This document shows positions 6,840 to 15,561 of a DNA stretch of 16,851 bases, in pieces. Position numbers and translations under genes: made by a program. A model generated the notes under the pieces. The model did not search any database. It was not told the DNA's origin and saw only the letters and a list, made by a program, of their open reading frames with translations. The stretch lies in assembly GCA_017431185.1 (NCBI GenBank), contig JAFRLP010000310.1, positions 1 through 16,851 on the forward strand. Reading direction: 5' to 3'. The number at the start of each line of letters is the position of its first letter. The stretch's first letter is position 1. The stretch is from Victivallales bacterium (GTDB lineage Bacteria > Verrucomicrobiota > Lentisphaeria > Oligosphaerales > Oligosphaeraceae).

Positions 6840-7805
6840 ATGAAAAGAGACACGACATTGACGAAAAAACAACAGGGGACGGTTCGCCATCTGCGCCTCC
6901 GTAGGTATGCAAAGGAGGACTTTCTCTCCGCCATGAATGTCGTGCATCTCATGGATGACGCATCCGAGGACGGCTTTTCCAGGACTCTGCCTCATACCCA
7001 CGACTGCTATGAGCTGGTCGTGGTGCTTCGCGGCGCAGGAACACACCACATCAATCAGCAGGAACTGCCCATCCGACCTGGAAACATCTATCTGCTTTGC
7101 CCGAAGGAATGCCATTACTATCGTTACACGGAGCCGCTTTCGCTGCTGACCTTCATGTTCAACGCGAAAATCATCCGTCCGCTTCGCTCCAGACTGGCCG
7201 AACTGCCAGGGTTTTCAAGACTGTTTCTGCTGGACGGGCATGCTGTCCATGAAGAACTCTCCGTCGCGCCAGGGGTGGTGGCTGAAATCAACCTTCTCCT
7301 GAACACGCTTGACATGGATAGCCATTCCGACGAACCAGGGCGTGAACTCTCCCAGATGCTCAATCTGACCAAGGTGCTTCTGCTGATTCTGCAGAACGAA
7401 CAAGGAGGGAGCGCCAGTGCGCGAAACACCATGGACATCGGCTGCGCCGTCTCCTATATGCTGAAGAATTTCCACCAGGAAATCACCTTGGAGCGACTGG
7501 CACGGATGACCAATTCCTCCGTCAGCACCTTCAGTCGCAAGTTCCAGCGCGAATTCCAGATGTCCCCCATGCAGTGGCTCATGAAGTTGCGCATCACCAA
7601 ATCCATGAATCTCCTCATGTGCTCCGACATGAGAATCAAGGAGGTCGCCACCGCGGTCGGATTTCCGAACAGCCTCTATTTTTCACGGCAATTCCGAAAG
7701 GCCATCGGCTGCACTCCAAAGGCATATCGCAGGAATGTGCATGGCCCCCTGGAGGTCATCCAGGGAGAGCGCATTCTGAGGGGCATCAAAGACCTGGAGT
7801 ACTGA
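6840..7805 (+). CDS. AraC/XylS-family transcriptional regulator with cupin sensor domain
   Basis: The 321-residue protein has an N-terminal cupin-type ligand domain (about 48-110: PHTHDCYELVVVLRGAGTH then RPGNIYLLCP) and a C-terminal pair of helix-turn-helix motifs. The first HTH is at about 215-236 (LERLARMTNSSVSTFSRKF), the second at about 264-288 (RIKEVATAVGFPNSLYFSRQF), ending in the family signature GCTPKAYRR. This layout matches RhaR/RhaS-type sugar-responsive activators. It converges on the rhamnosidase unit with only 12 bases between the stop codons, so it is a good candidate to control that unit in response to rhamnose or a related sugar; the ligand is not visible from sequence. No clear ribosome binding site precedes the ATG. 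It is 74 bases from the DUF4838 gene and might instead be cotranscribed with it. Confidence 0.93.
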   Translation: MKRDTTLTKKQQGTVRHLRLRRYAKEDFLSAMNVVHLMDDASEDGFSRTLPHTHDCYELVVVLRGAGTHHINQQELPIRPGNIYLLCPKECHYYRYTEPLSLLTFMFNAKIIRPLRSRLAELPGFSRLFLLDGHAVHEELSVAPGVVAEINLLLNTLDMDSHSDEPGRELSQMLNLTKVLLLILQNEQGGSASARNTMDIGCAVSYMLKNFHQEITLERLARMTNSSVSTFSRKFQREFQMSPMQWLMKLRITKSMNLLMCSDMRIKEVATAVGFPNSLYFSRQFRKAIGCTPKAYRRNVHGPLEVIQGERILRGIKDLEY

Positions 7806-7828
7806 AGCGCCATTCCGTCAAAGGCGCT
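7806..7828. terminator. Weak bidirectional hairpin between convergent genes
   Basis: AGCGCC (7806-7811) and GGCGCT (7823-7828) can form a 6-bp stem around an 11-base loop, starting directly after the AraC stop and covering the stop of the opposite gene. There is no T-run on either side, so if it terminates at all it is inefficient, and convergent transcripts may overlap. Confidence 0.25.
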
Positions 7829-8891
7829 CTTCGGGAACAGTGTCATTGTCCCCATACGCCTTCTGGTAGTCGAAGCCTGCATGACGGTATTCGAGCGCCG
7901 TCTTGTCCTGCCACAGGTAGCTGTATCGCGCAACATCGTCTATCCGATACTGGATGATGGCGGCTGGCGCCTGGAAACAGCAACTGCTCAACGCCAGCAT
8001 GCCCCCTGCATCCGCACGCGAATTGACGATGGAGGGTTCGTCCCGCAACTCGACGGTTGACGCGAAATAACCGTCTTTTCTGAGATAGAGAAGCCCGTGG
8101 TTCTGCTCGACCAGGTTCCATTTCCCGTCGAAGAAAATCTCCGTCTGCGAATGGCCATGGGCGAAATAGACGGGGTCCGTGAAGATGAAGATTGGGCGCG
8201 CTGGCATGCCGCATATCTGGCAAAGAAACGTGAGGGCGCGGGATATCTCGTTGCACATGTGCCAGCTTTTCTTGATGACCTCCTCCTCCGTTCCGCCCAG
8301 AAATCTGGGATAGAGCATGGTGTTTCCCCTGTACGGGCTCTTCTTCGGATTGGCGATGAACTTCACCAGAGCCAGCGCCTTCTCACGGTCCGTGCGGCAT
8401 CCCCGCGTCGTCTCCTGGGCGACCTGCTCCAGAAAGGGACGCGACCCGGGTCGATAGACTGGAAGTTTCGCCGCCTCCGCGCCATACAGGTATCCTTCCG
8501 TTTCGGGGAGAATGGCAATCATCTCGTCGTGGAACATGTAATCCACCGTATGCCTATGATAGGCGTTGAGCGCCGAATAATAATGGTAGATGGCACGGTC
8601 ATGCGGGTCAGGCCAGGCATTCCGCCCCCGAAAACGTTCCAGATTGGCGGGCGCGGGGCAGGAAACGGGCTTCAGCGGCGGCGGCGTCATCTTCGCGGCG
8701 TTCTCCTGGCGCGGCAACTCAACCTGCGCCGTCAATTCATCCAGACGCGCACGCACCGCCAGGCACTGCTCGACGGCTGTGGAGGTCGCCAAGTCAAACC
8801 GCTTGGCGACCTCCAAGGGAGTCGGAGGCCATCCTCGCTCAATGGCCGTCTGTTGAAAAAACGTGAAAATCGCATCAAAATCGCATTTCAT
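7818..8891 (-). CDS. Transglutaminase-like protein, cytoplasmic
   Basis: The 357-residue protein has a transglutaminase-like (papain-fold) core at about residues 165-275. The candidate triad is Cys213 in SWHMCNEISRALTFLCQI, His247 in AHGHSQTEIFFDGKWNLVEQ, and an acidic third residue at about Glu262 where most relatives have Asp. Such cores act as proteases, amidases or acyl-transferring enzymes, and the substrate here is unknown. No signal peptide or membrane helix is seen. The start at 8891 is chosen because the minus strand carries TAGGAG eight bases upstream; the open frame reaches 9194, but that extension overlaps the rhamnosidase gene and has no family similarity. It is the last gene of the minus-strand unit, 70 bases after the rhamnosidase stop. 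The N-terminal 100 residues are unrecognised. Confidence 0.8.
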   Translation of the reverse strand: MKCDFDAIFTFFQQTAIERGWPPTPLEVAKRFDLATSTAVEQCLAVRARLDELTAQVELPRQENAAKMTPPPLKPVSCPAPANLERFRGRNAWPDPHDRAIYHYYSALNAYHRHTVDYMFHDEMIAILPETEGYLYGAEAAKLPVYRPGSRPFLEQVAQETTRGCRTDREKALALVKFIANPKKSPYRGNTMLYPRFLGGTEEEVIKKSWHMCNEISRALTFLCQICGMPARPIFIFTDPVYFAHGHSQTEIFFDGKWNLVEQNHGLLYLRKDGYFASTVELRDEPSIVNSRADAGGMLALSSCCFQAPAAIIQYRIDDVARYSYLWQDKTALEYRHAGFDYQKAYGDNDTVPEERL

Positions 8892-8961
8892 GAAGACGCT
8901 CCTACGAAACTCGGGTGGGCTGAGGACATTTTGCTCGCTAGGCTGGCAACAGGCTCCCTTG

Positions 8962-11529
8962 CTACCCCTTTGTGTTTCCTTCATTGTGATGAAGAGGGCG
9001 GGGAATCCATTCCAGCTTACTCCTGCCAACAGGCAGTTCGCGCGATGTTCCGTCGGGCAGGACAGCCGTTGACGGAAGGCCTGGCGGCACCACGACCTCC
9101 CATGAAAGCGTCCCATTCCCATCCATCCTCCAGGCGCTCTCGATGTGTCCGTATGGCGAATCGAATCTGGCGGCGACAGGCGAGAAACGCACATCGGGGA
9201 TAATCTTCAAGGTCAGCCGTTCATGGGTGTAGCGAATGCCGCCGATGAAGCAGGTCAGGAAGCGGGCGACCGTCCCGTATGCATAATGGTTGAAACTGTT
9301 CATGGAGACATCCCCGAAACCGTCCTTCTCCGTGTAGCTGTTCCAGGATTCCCACATCGTGGTTGCGCCCTGTCGGACAATGTAGAGCCAGGAGGGATAT
9401 TCCTCCTGGAGCAGCAAATCGCAGGCGACCTGCTCCTGGCCATGCTCGGCCAGTGTCTCCAGAATGAGCGCCGTCCCCATAAATCCCGTCGAGAGATGAC
9501 AGCCCCTCTGGCGAATGCACTCCTTCAGGTCGGAGATTGCCGCCTCCTGCTCCGAATCCTCCAGCATCCCGAAGGTGAGGGAGAGCAGGCAGGCCGTTTG
9601 CGTCCTCTGAAGACAATGGCCGTTTGCGTCCAGGAATTCCTTTCGAAAGGCTTCCCGAATTCTCCTGAACAGTACCAAATAGCGTTCGGAATCCGCCTTG
9701 TTTCCCAGGATACTCGCTATCTCCGAGAGCAGCCTTGCGCAGCGGGCGAAATAGGCTGTCGCCACCAGAGCCGTGTCGGTCTTCTCAAAGGCCAGCCAGT
9801 CGCCGAACTGGTGTGTGCGGATGATGAGCCGTTCGGAGGTGGCCTCCTGGTAGGCCAGGGAGCGCTTCATGGCGTCGTAGTTCTCCCGAAGAATCGTTGT
9901 CCAGCCGTAAATGCGATGGAGATTGTAGGGAATGAGGATGATGGCGTCCCCCCAGGCCGCGGCGCCGTCGTGGATATTCAGGATGGCCGGGGCCATGCTG
10001 GGAGCCGCCCCCTCTGGCGTGAAGCCCTCGCGGATGTCCCGCAGGTATTTTCGGTAGAATGCGCAGCATTCCATGTTCATCATCGCCGTCGCCGAGAAAA
10101 TCTGGGCGTCTCCAGTCCAGCCGATGCGTTCGTCCCGTTGCGGGCAGTCTGTGGGCAGTTCGAGGAAATTTCCCTTCTGCCCCCAGAGGGCATTGAGCCA
10201 AAGACGGTTCACGAGGGGATTTCCGCAGGAGAATGCACCGCATTCTGGCAGGTCGCTGTGGATGACCAGCCCCGTGACCTCCACCTCCTCGGGACCCTTT
10301 TGCAGGAACTGGAAGCCGTCTATCTGGAGGTATCTGAAGCCGTGGAACGTGAATTTCGGGGTGAAATCGTTCTGGCCGTCCACGCAGATGAAGCTGTCTT
10401 CGCACCGTGCGCAGCGGTAGTTGAGATTGTAGAGCGTGCCGTCCGAATCCAGCATTTCCGCCATGCGGAAGCGGTAGAGACGCCCCTTCTGTCCAGGGAA
10501 GCGGACTCGGTATGTTCCAGTGAAGTTCTGCCCGAAATCCCAGATGAAGGTGTCCTTCTTCGGATTCAGAATTTGAACAGGCTGCAGTTCCTGAATGACG
10601 CGCACGGGCGGCGCCGTCCTCGGAATCAGCGGGATTTCCTCCAGGACAGGTCCGCTGTCAGCGGGCGGAATCCATCCTGTCGCATCAAAGCCGTGCGTGT
10701 CCCATCCAGGCATCTCCTGGCGGGCGTCAACCGTCTCCCCGTCATAGAGGTCGCTGGCCAGAATGGAGCCTGTGGCGCACCGCCAGCTACTGTCGGTGAC
10801 CACCGCCTCCCGCGAACCGTCGCCATAGGTGAGTTCCAGGCGCGCCAGAAGTTCGGGGTGGGGATGATAGACATTCCGCATCCGAAAGGTAGTCAGGTTG
10901 CCGCAGCACCATCCGTCGGCCAGAATCGCGCCGATGACATGCGCGCCTGGCGTCATGCGCTCCGTCACATCGTATGTCATGAAGGGAATCTGCTGCCGAA
11001 AATCGACCCATCCCGGGGCCAGCATGTCCGACGACACGGGCGCGCCGTCCAGATGCGCCTCAAGGACGCCTCGGGCGGTAATGTAGAGCCGTGCCTTCCG
11101 AATCCCCTCACGCACGATGAATTCCCTGCGAAAACAGGGTGAGGGCGCCGTGGTCGAGTAGTTGTTTCTGTCGTACCAGAGCCAATGGGCCTCTCCCCAA
11201 TCCCGATTCTCCAGCAGGGAGACCTCCACCTGTATCGGCTCGGAGAACTCGGAGGGTTTTCCCGTCTGGTCGAAAATCTGGACGCGAAGGGTGAATTCAT
11301 CACGCGAGGCCAGCGGCGCCCCTCCCCAGGGAATCCAATGGCAGCGCGAACTTTCCACCTTTCCCGAATCCCACCAGACTCCCTTTGTTCCCTCCGCAAG
11401 GATGCGGTAGGAACTCTGCCTGAACTCGGGGTCGTCCGTCTCGACGCGCCAGGAAATCTCTGGTGTGCTGGATGCTATGAAGACGCGGGCGCCCTGCCTG
11501 GCGTCCACCTGTATGTCAATGGGTCGCAT
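8962..11529 (-). CDS. Alpha-L-rhamnosidase, glycoside hydrolase family 78
   Basis: This 855-residue enzyme should release terminal alpha-L-rhamnose by an inverting mechanism. Beta-sandwich domains fill the first 410 residues (TPEISWRVE at 22-30, ARLYITARGVLEAHLDG at 146-162, DGETVDARQE at 263-272, IWDFGQNFTG at 329-338). The (alpha/alpha)6 catalytic barrel follows, with the CPQRDERIGWTGDAQ motif (462-476; Glu467 as predicted general acid), AWGDA (525-529) and TTMWESWN (723-730; Glu727 as predicted general base), then NSFNHYAYGTVARFL (744-758) and a C-terminal sandwich. No signal peptide is present, so it probably works in the cytoplasm on imported oligosaccharides. No ribosome binding site is evident; the gene starts 40 bases after the preceding stop and may be translated by coupling. 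Fold and family are secure; aglycone preference is unknown. Confidence 0.94.
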   Translation of the reverse strand: MRPIDIQVDARQGARVFIASSTPEISWRVETDDPEFRQSSYRILAEGTKGVWWDSGKVESSRCHWIPWGGAPLASRDEFTLRVQIFDQTGKPSEFSEPIQVEVSLLENRDWGEAHWLWYDRNNYSTTAPSPCFRREFIVREGIRKARLYITARGVLEAHLDGAPVSSDMLAPGWVDFRQQIPFMTYDVTERMTPGAHVIGAILADGWCCGNLTTFRMRNVYHPHPELLARLELTYGDGSREAVVTDSSWRCATGSILASDLYDGETVDARQEMPGWDTHGFDATGWIPPADSGPVLEEIPLIPRTAPPVRVIQELQPVQILNPKKDTFIWDFGQNFTGTYRVRFPGQKGRLYRFRMAEMLDSDGTLYNLNYRCARCEDSFICVDGQNDFTPKFTFHGFRYLQIDGFQFLQKGPEEVEVTGLVIHSDLPECGAFSCGNPLVNRLWLNALWGQKGNFLELPTDCPQRDERIGWTGDAQIFSATAMMNMECCAFYRKYLRDIREGFTPEGAAPSMAPAILNIHDGAAAWGDAIILIPYNLHRIYGWTTILRENYDAMKRSLAYQEATSERLIIRTHQFGDWLAFEKTDTALVATAYFARCARLLSEIASILGNKADSERYLVLFRRIREAFRKEFLDANGHCLQRTQTACLLSLTFGMLEDSEQEAAISDLKECIRQRGCHLSTGFMGTALILETLAEHGQEQVACDLLLQEEYPSWLYIVRQGATTMWESWNSYTEKDGFGDVSMNSFNHYAYGTVARFLTCFIGGIRYTHERLTLKIIPDVRFSPVAARFDSPYGHIESAWRMDGNGTLSWEVVVPPGLPSTAVLPDGTSRELPVGRSKLEWIPRPLHHNEGNTKG

Positions 11530-11569
11530 GAAAATCGAAGGGAATCAGTTCCTATTCAGTCCCCGAAGT

Positions 11570-14500
11570 TCATTTCCAGGTGAAAATCATCGTGGACGCT
11601 TTGGGAAGCACCGTCTCGAAACATGCATCCTTCACGGAGAGGCGTTTGCCCGAAATCTCCTCTGTCACCTCCGTCGTGCCAACTGGCACCGCAAACCGCC
11701 GAGGGCCTCCCGAATGGGTGTGGACGGTGGCGATTCCACGCGCCGCGTATGTGACATCCCCTGGAAACTCGTTGAAAATGCGGATTCCCGCCGAGGCGGC
11801 GATGCCCCGCAGCACCCGTGCGCTCAGACCAGGCGATGAGCAGTAGATGGATGTCCACTCTCCATGTTCTTTCCTGACCATCCCCGGAAGTTCCCCGCCG
11901 TCCAGCGTGAAGAGAACTGACGTGCCTTGCGAGGGCTTCGGATAGATGAAGAACTCTGTCGCCTCCGCAAATCCAAAGGTGTAGTAGTCGGGTACCCCCC
12001 TCAGAATCGGGTCCGAGACTTGTGTGCGCCGCAGCGCACGCCTTTGCATTCCCCGCTGCACTTCCACCCCAAATCCGGCGGCGCGCCCCGCGTTCCCGAA
12101 GTCAAGACGTCCGTCGCGATAGACCCCGCTGCTGTACAGGAAAACGAGAGTCCGCCCGTTCTTTTTCAGCCGTTTCTCCAAAAACTCCTCCTGCTTCTCC
12201 GTGAAATTGGTCACAGTCGGCGTGAAGACGATGCACCTGTACGGCTCCAGTCTCTCCAAATCCTCCAGCAGATACCAGTGGACGCCCGCGCCAGTCCTCA
12301 AAAGATGCGGATAGATGCCCACCAGGTTCAGAAACAGCCGCTGGTCATACGCGGTGTGGTGAATCGCCTTCTCGTCCAGCACAACGGCAATCGCATTGGA
12401 CTCATCCTGGCGGAGGCGGTTCTCCCGCGTGAATCGCGCCGCCATCTGAAGGCAATTCTCGAAGACTGCGCACAGACGGCTGTCGTATGGAAGCCATCCC
12501 TCGCCGAAATCCTGCCAGGCCAGCCCCGCCCCCATTGTCAGCGCGTAGGCGAATTCCCGCTCGATGACGCTGCGCGATTCACGGAGAGTCTCCGCGCGTC
12601 CGCTTTTGTCCCAGGAGTGAAGTAGGCGATTGTCCGCCTCGTCCATATAGAGCTTCCCGTGCTTGCGCAGGGAGGCCAGGGGAAGCATTGCCCCCGAAGC
12701 GCCTCCTGGTGCCCGGTCGTCATATCGGCATGGCGAGAAGAGATAGTCCACGTCCGGGCTTTCCAGAACCTGGCTCAGCGCATGGTGCCCGGAGAAGGGA
12801 CCGCCATACGGTCCAGCGACGTACAGGCTGTATCCGTAATAGACCCCCGCCAGCAGCCGCCCATCGGAGGACTGCTTGACGGCATGGCAGACGCGGAGGA
12901 TGCTGTCCGCGACCGTCCTGTTCAGGAACTCCCGCATGTCCATGATGGCCTGCTCCTTTTCGGGCGAAAGAAAGTCATGCAGTTCACGGGCCAGGCGCTC
13001 CTTTTTCGAGGGTATCGTGACTTGCTCCCAACTGGCGAAATTCTTCCGCCAGGCGGTGTTTGCCGCCGCAAGCGAACCGTATTTCCTCTTTGCGAACTCA
13101 CGGAAGCCGACCTGGAACGGATTGGAATAGTCCATGAACCCCTTTGCCTGGCTTCCCCAGTACATCCATTCATGGCTCAGGCCGCAGCATGGCATCACGC
13201 CGATGATGCGCTCTGCGTATGGAGAATCCCGGAAATGCTCCACCAGCCGCGTCGCCGCCTCGGCGACCTTTTCCCGCCATGCCTCCGAGGCCATGCTGGC
13301 GACGATGTTCGTCGCCAGATAGGTACCGGACTGCACGCTGCCATCGGCGTCCTTCGCCCAGCACTCCGGATGCCTGAGAATCCACTCGCGGAGCGGCCCC
13401 CTGCAGCCAGAGGTGTCCAATGTGTGATGGAGATTGACATACGCCTCCGGATGGCGGGTGAAATAACTCATGAAGAAGGTGTCCATCGCCGTGAAGTCGT
13501 AGGTTCCGTCCGCGCGGAGATGCCATTTGCCGGCGATGAGGTCCATGATGGGCGTGGCGGTCGAATGGACCCGCTCCACAATGTCCAGGCTCTCCTCGGT
13601 AGTGAACTGGGTATGCACCCCGTGGGTGAAGCGCACGGCGGGATACTCCGCACCGTTCACCACGAAGCGCGGCACCTCCTCATTGCCAGTCAATTTCACA
13701 GACGGAAGTTCCGTCCTCTGCTCGTCGATGACCTCTACCTCTTTCTCCAGGAAATTCCCCGATTTGTTCAATGAGAATCCCGCAGGTGCCGAAACCAGTG
13801 TCAGGCGGTCCGCATAGACGCGGAAGGTGTAGCGCCCCTTGCGCAGATATCGGGGATTCAACTGGAAGGAAAGACGCTGGGGCCCTTTCGACATCATCTC
13901 TGGAGTCAGCCAAATGCGCCTGAACTTGACGGTCACCGCACACGCCTCTTCAATGAGGTGGAAGTGAAGCGATGCCCCCGCCAGAACCCCGTCATGCCCC
14001 GTCATTGGACGCAGTGTCATGTCGGCTGAGACCTCGACGGGCTTCGCGGTCGAGAGGTGGCTTGGAAACGAGAGATTGGAAAGCGCCATCTCGCCTCCCG
14101 TTCCGAAGAAGCGATAGGGGAGGCGGCAGAACGAACCTGGCGTCGCCTGGCCACGCAGGCGCGCCTTGCGCCAGCCTTTGTCATCGAAATCGGGGGCTTG
14201 CCAGCCCTCGTCGCCCTGGTCGCTCACCTTCCAGCGTTCATCCGTTCCCCCGCGCTGGAAGCGGCTCTCGTCCTTTCCCTGATGGACGACCAGGATGTCC
14301 GCGTTGAGGCCACCAGGATTCGAGGTGTTGACGACCTCAATCGCCAGCAGGTTCCTGCCTTGCCTCAAGTGGGGCTTCAGTTCGTAGATGGCGGCCCAAG
14401 TCCATCTGGGACTCCAGTAGGCTCTCGTCAGCCGCGTTCCGTTGAGGAAAACCGCCGTTGCGTCGGAGGGAATCTCGCCAGTCATGTTGCGGGTCACCAC

Positions 14501-15535
14501 CTGAAGAACCACACGCTCGACCTCCTGCGGATTCTGCACCTGGAAGGTTTTTCTGAAATGAATGGGCTTCCCCTCGCTGTTCATGTTCGCGGGGTCCCAT
14601 ATCCAGGACGAGTGGTTCCACCAGCGGAAATTCTCCGAGGATGGCCTGATTTCCGTCGCCTCCAGCGCGTCAAAATCGGAGTCGCCTCCGTTCCCCTCCA
14701 ACTGAAGCAGGACATACGCCGTTCCCTTCGGAGGCTTTAAGGTAAACTGCGAGCGGCTCCACGACTTGCCCGCAGCCAGCGGATGCACCTCTTGGGAAAT
14801 TTCCTTCTCGAAGATGTCCTTGTGGATGAGGCGCAGCTTCCCGCCCCGCTCGAGCCGATGCGAGAGCGCCAGGGAGACATCGTACTCGTGCTTACGCTCG
14901 AACTCCTGGCAGGCACGGGCCTCCCCCCGCAGACGCAACGCCCATTTCCCCTTGACGGCCTCCTGATGCCGTTCCGCCTCCCCGCAGACGCTCCAGCCAG
15001 CCAACGGCGACTCCTTCACAGGCAGGACAGTCTCAAAAGAGCCGTTCTCAAGCATTCCGCCCGATCCGTCGCTGAAAAACAACTGCCGAACCGTCGCATT
15101 GTCAAGGTCACGGACAATCGGATGAAGGCGTATTCTGCGGATGGTTCCCCTCCACGCCTTGTGAGAGCGGCAGTCAACACGCCCTGTGCAGACAATCTCC
15201 GAACCCTTCAGGGGAAAGCGGATGCAGCGTTCCTCGGAGTACTCTTCGCCGTCATGCGCAAAATAGAGGCGTGCCGAGGCGTATTCCGCCGTCGAGATGA
15301 CGTAGTTCAAAAAGGGGAGTGCTCCCGCGTCCAGTCCATCGGGGAAAACCATCTCCATCCCGTCGGAGACCTGGCCGTGAAGATAGAGCCCCTCGTCAGT
15401 CCAGCGGACCTCCGCCTTTTCGGGCAGTTTCCAGGTGGAGCCGTTGCCGCCATGGAGAAAATCCCATCCGGTTTCCGCAAAGAGATGCATGCCCATCAGG
15501 CATGCATAAAGTACAAGAAGACGATTCATGGTCAT
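11570..15535 (-). CDS. Large secreted multidomain protein with GH42-like catalytic region
   Basis: The predicted product is 1321 residues with a signal peptide (MTMNRLLVLYACLMGMHLFA, cleavage after about residue 20). N-terminal beta-sandwich regions run to about 300. A galactose-binding-like module follows at about 325-420 (AVFLNGTRLTRAYWS, RQGRNLLAIEVVN). The barrel region spans about 620-1020, with WGSQAKGFMDY...FREFAKRKYGSLAAANTAWRK (793-831), typical of GH42. Candidate catalytic residues are Glu789 in GLSHEWMYW and Glu966 in YMDEADNR, but their assignment is uncertain. A Rossmann-like part at about 1040-1160 (YRCIVFTPTVTNFTEKQEEF) resembles the GH42 trimerisation domain. A beta-galactosidase-like or related activity is inferred. 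The start at 15535 is set by GAGGTG nine bases upstream on the minus strand; a second ATG lies two codons later, and the open frame reaches 15604. It lies 26 bases after the pseudopilin stop. Confidence 0.75.
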   Translation of the reverse strand: MTMNRLLVLYACLMGMHLFAETGWDFLHGGNGSTWKLPEKAEVRWTDEGLYLHGQVSDGMEMVFPDGLDAGALPFLNYVISTAEYASARLYFAHDGEEYSEERCIRFPLKGSEIVCTGRVDCRSHKAWRGTIRRIRLHPIVRDLDNATVRQLFFSDGSGGMLENGSFETVLPVKESPLAGWSVCGEAERHQEAVKGKWALRLRGEARACQEFERKHEYDVSLALSHRLERGGKLRLIHKDIFEKEISQEVHPLAAGKSWSRSQFTLKPPKGTAYVLLQLEGNGGDSDFDALEATEIRPSSENFRWWNHSSWIWDPANMNSEGKPIHFRKTFQVQNPQEVERVVLQVVTRNMTGEIPSDATAVFLNGTRLTRAYWSPRWTWAAIYELKPHLRQGRNLLAIEVVNTSNPGGLNADILVVHQGKDESRFQRGGTDERWKVSDQGDEGWQAPDFDDKGWRKARLRGQATPGSFCRLPYRFFGTGGEMALSNLSFPSHLSTAKPVEVSADMTLRPMTGHDGVLAGASLHFHLIEEACAVTVKFRRIWLTPEMMSKGPQRLSFQLNPRYLRKGRYTFRVYADRLTLVSAPAGFSLNKSGNFLEKEVEVIDEQRTELPSVKLTGNEEVPRFVVNGAEYPAVRFTHGVHTQFTTEESLDIVERVHSTATPIMDLIAGKWHLRADGTYDFTAMDTFFMSYFTRHPEAYVNLHHTLDTSGCRGPLREWILRHPECWAKDADGSVQSGTYLATNIVASMASEAWREKVAEAATRLVEHFRDSPYAERIIGVMPCCGLSHEWMYWGSQAKGFMDYSNPFQVGFREFAKRKYGSLAAANTAWRKNFASWEQVTIPSKKERLARELHDFLSPEKEQAIMDMREFLNRTVADSILRVCHAVKQSSDGRLLAGVYYGYSLYVAGPYGGPFSGHHALSQVLESPDVDYLFSPCRYDDRAPGGASGAMLPLASLRKHGKLYMDEADNRLLHSWDKSGRAETLRESRSVIEREFAYALTMGAGLAWQDFGEGWLPYDSRLCAVFENCLQMAARFTRENRLRQDESNAIAVVLDEKAIHHTAYDQRLFLNLVGIYPHLLRTGAGVHWYLLEDLERLEPYRCIVFTPTVTNFTEKQEEFLEKRLKKNGRTLVFLYSSGVYRDGRLDFGNAGRAAGFGVEVQRGMQRRALRRTQVSDPILRGVPDYYTFGFAEATEFFIYPKPSQGTSVLFTLDGGELPGMVRKEHGEWTSIYCSSPGLSARVLRGIAASAGIRIFNEFPGDVTYAARGIATVHTHSGGPRRFAVPVGTTEVTEEISGKRLSVKDACFETVLPKASTMIFTWK

Positions 15536-15561
15536 GATTTCATTCACCTCATCGTCATGGT

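Noticed and set aside
8097..9203. A 368-codon plus-strand open frame opposite the transglutaminase-like gene
   Set aside because: Arg/Pro-rich composition without domain similarity, antisense to a gene with conserved Cys/His motifs.
9145..11142. A 665-codon open frame on the plus strand opposite the rhamnosidase gene
   Set aside because: It is antisense to a gene with clear GH78 motifs, has no recognisable domain and no ribosome binding site; G+C-rich coding DNA often leaves such open shadow frames.
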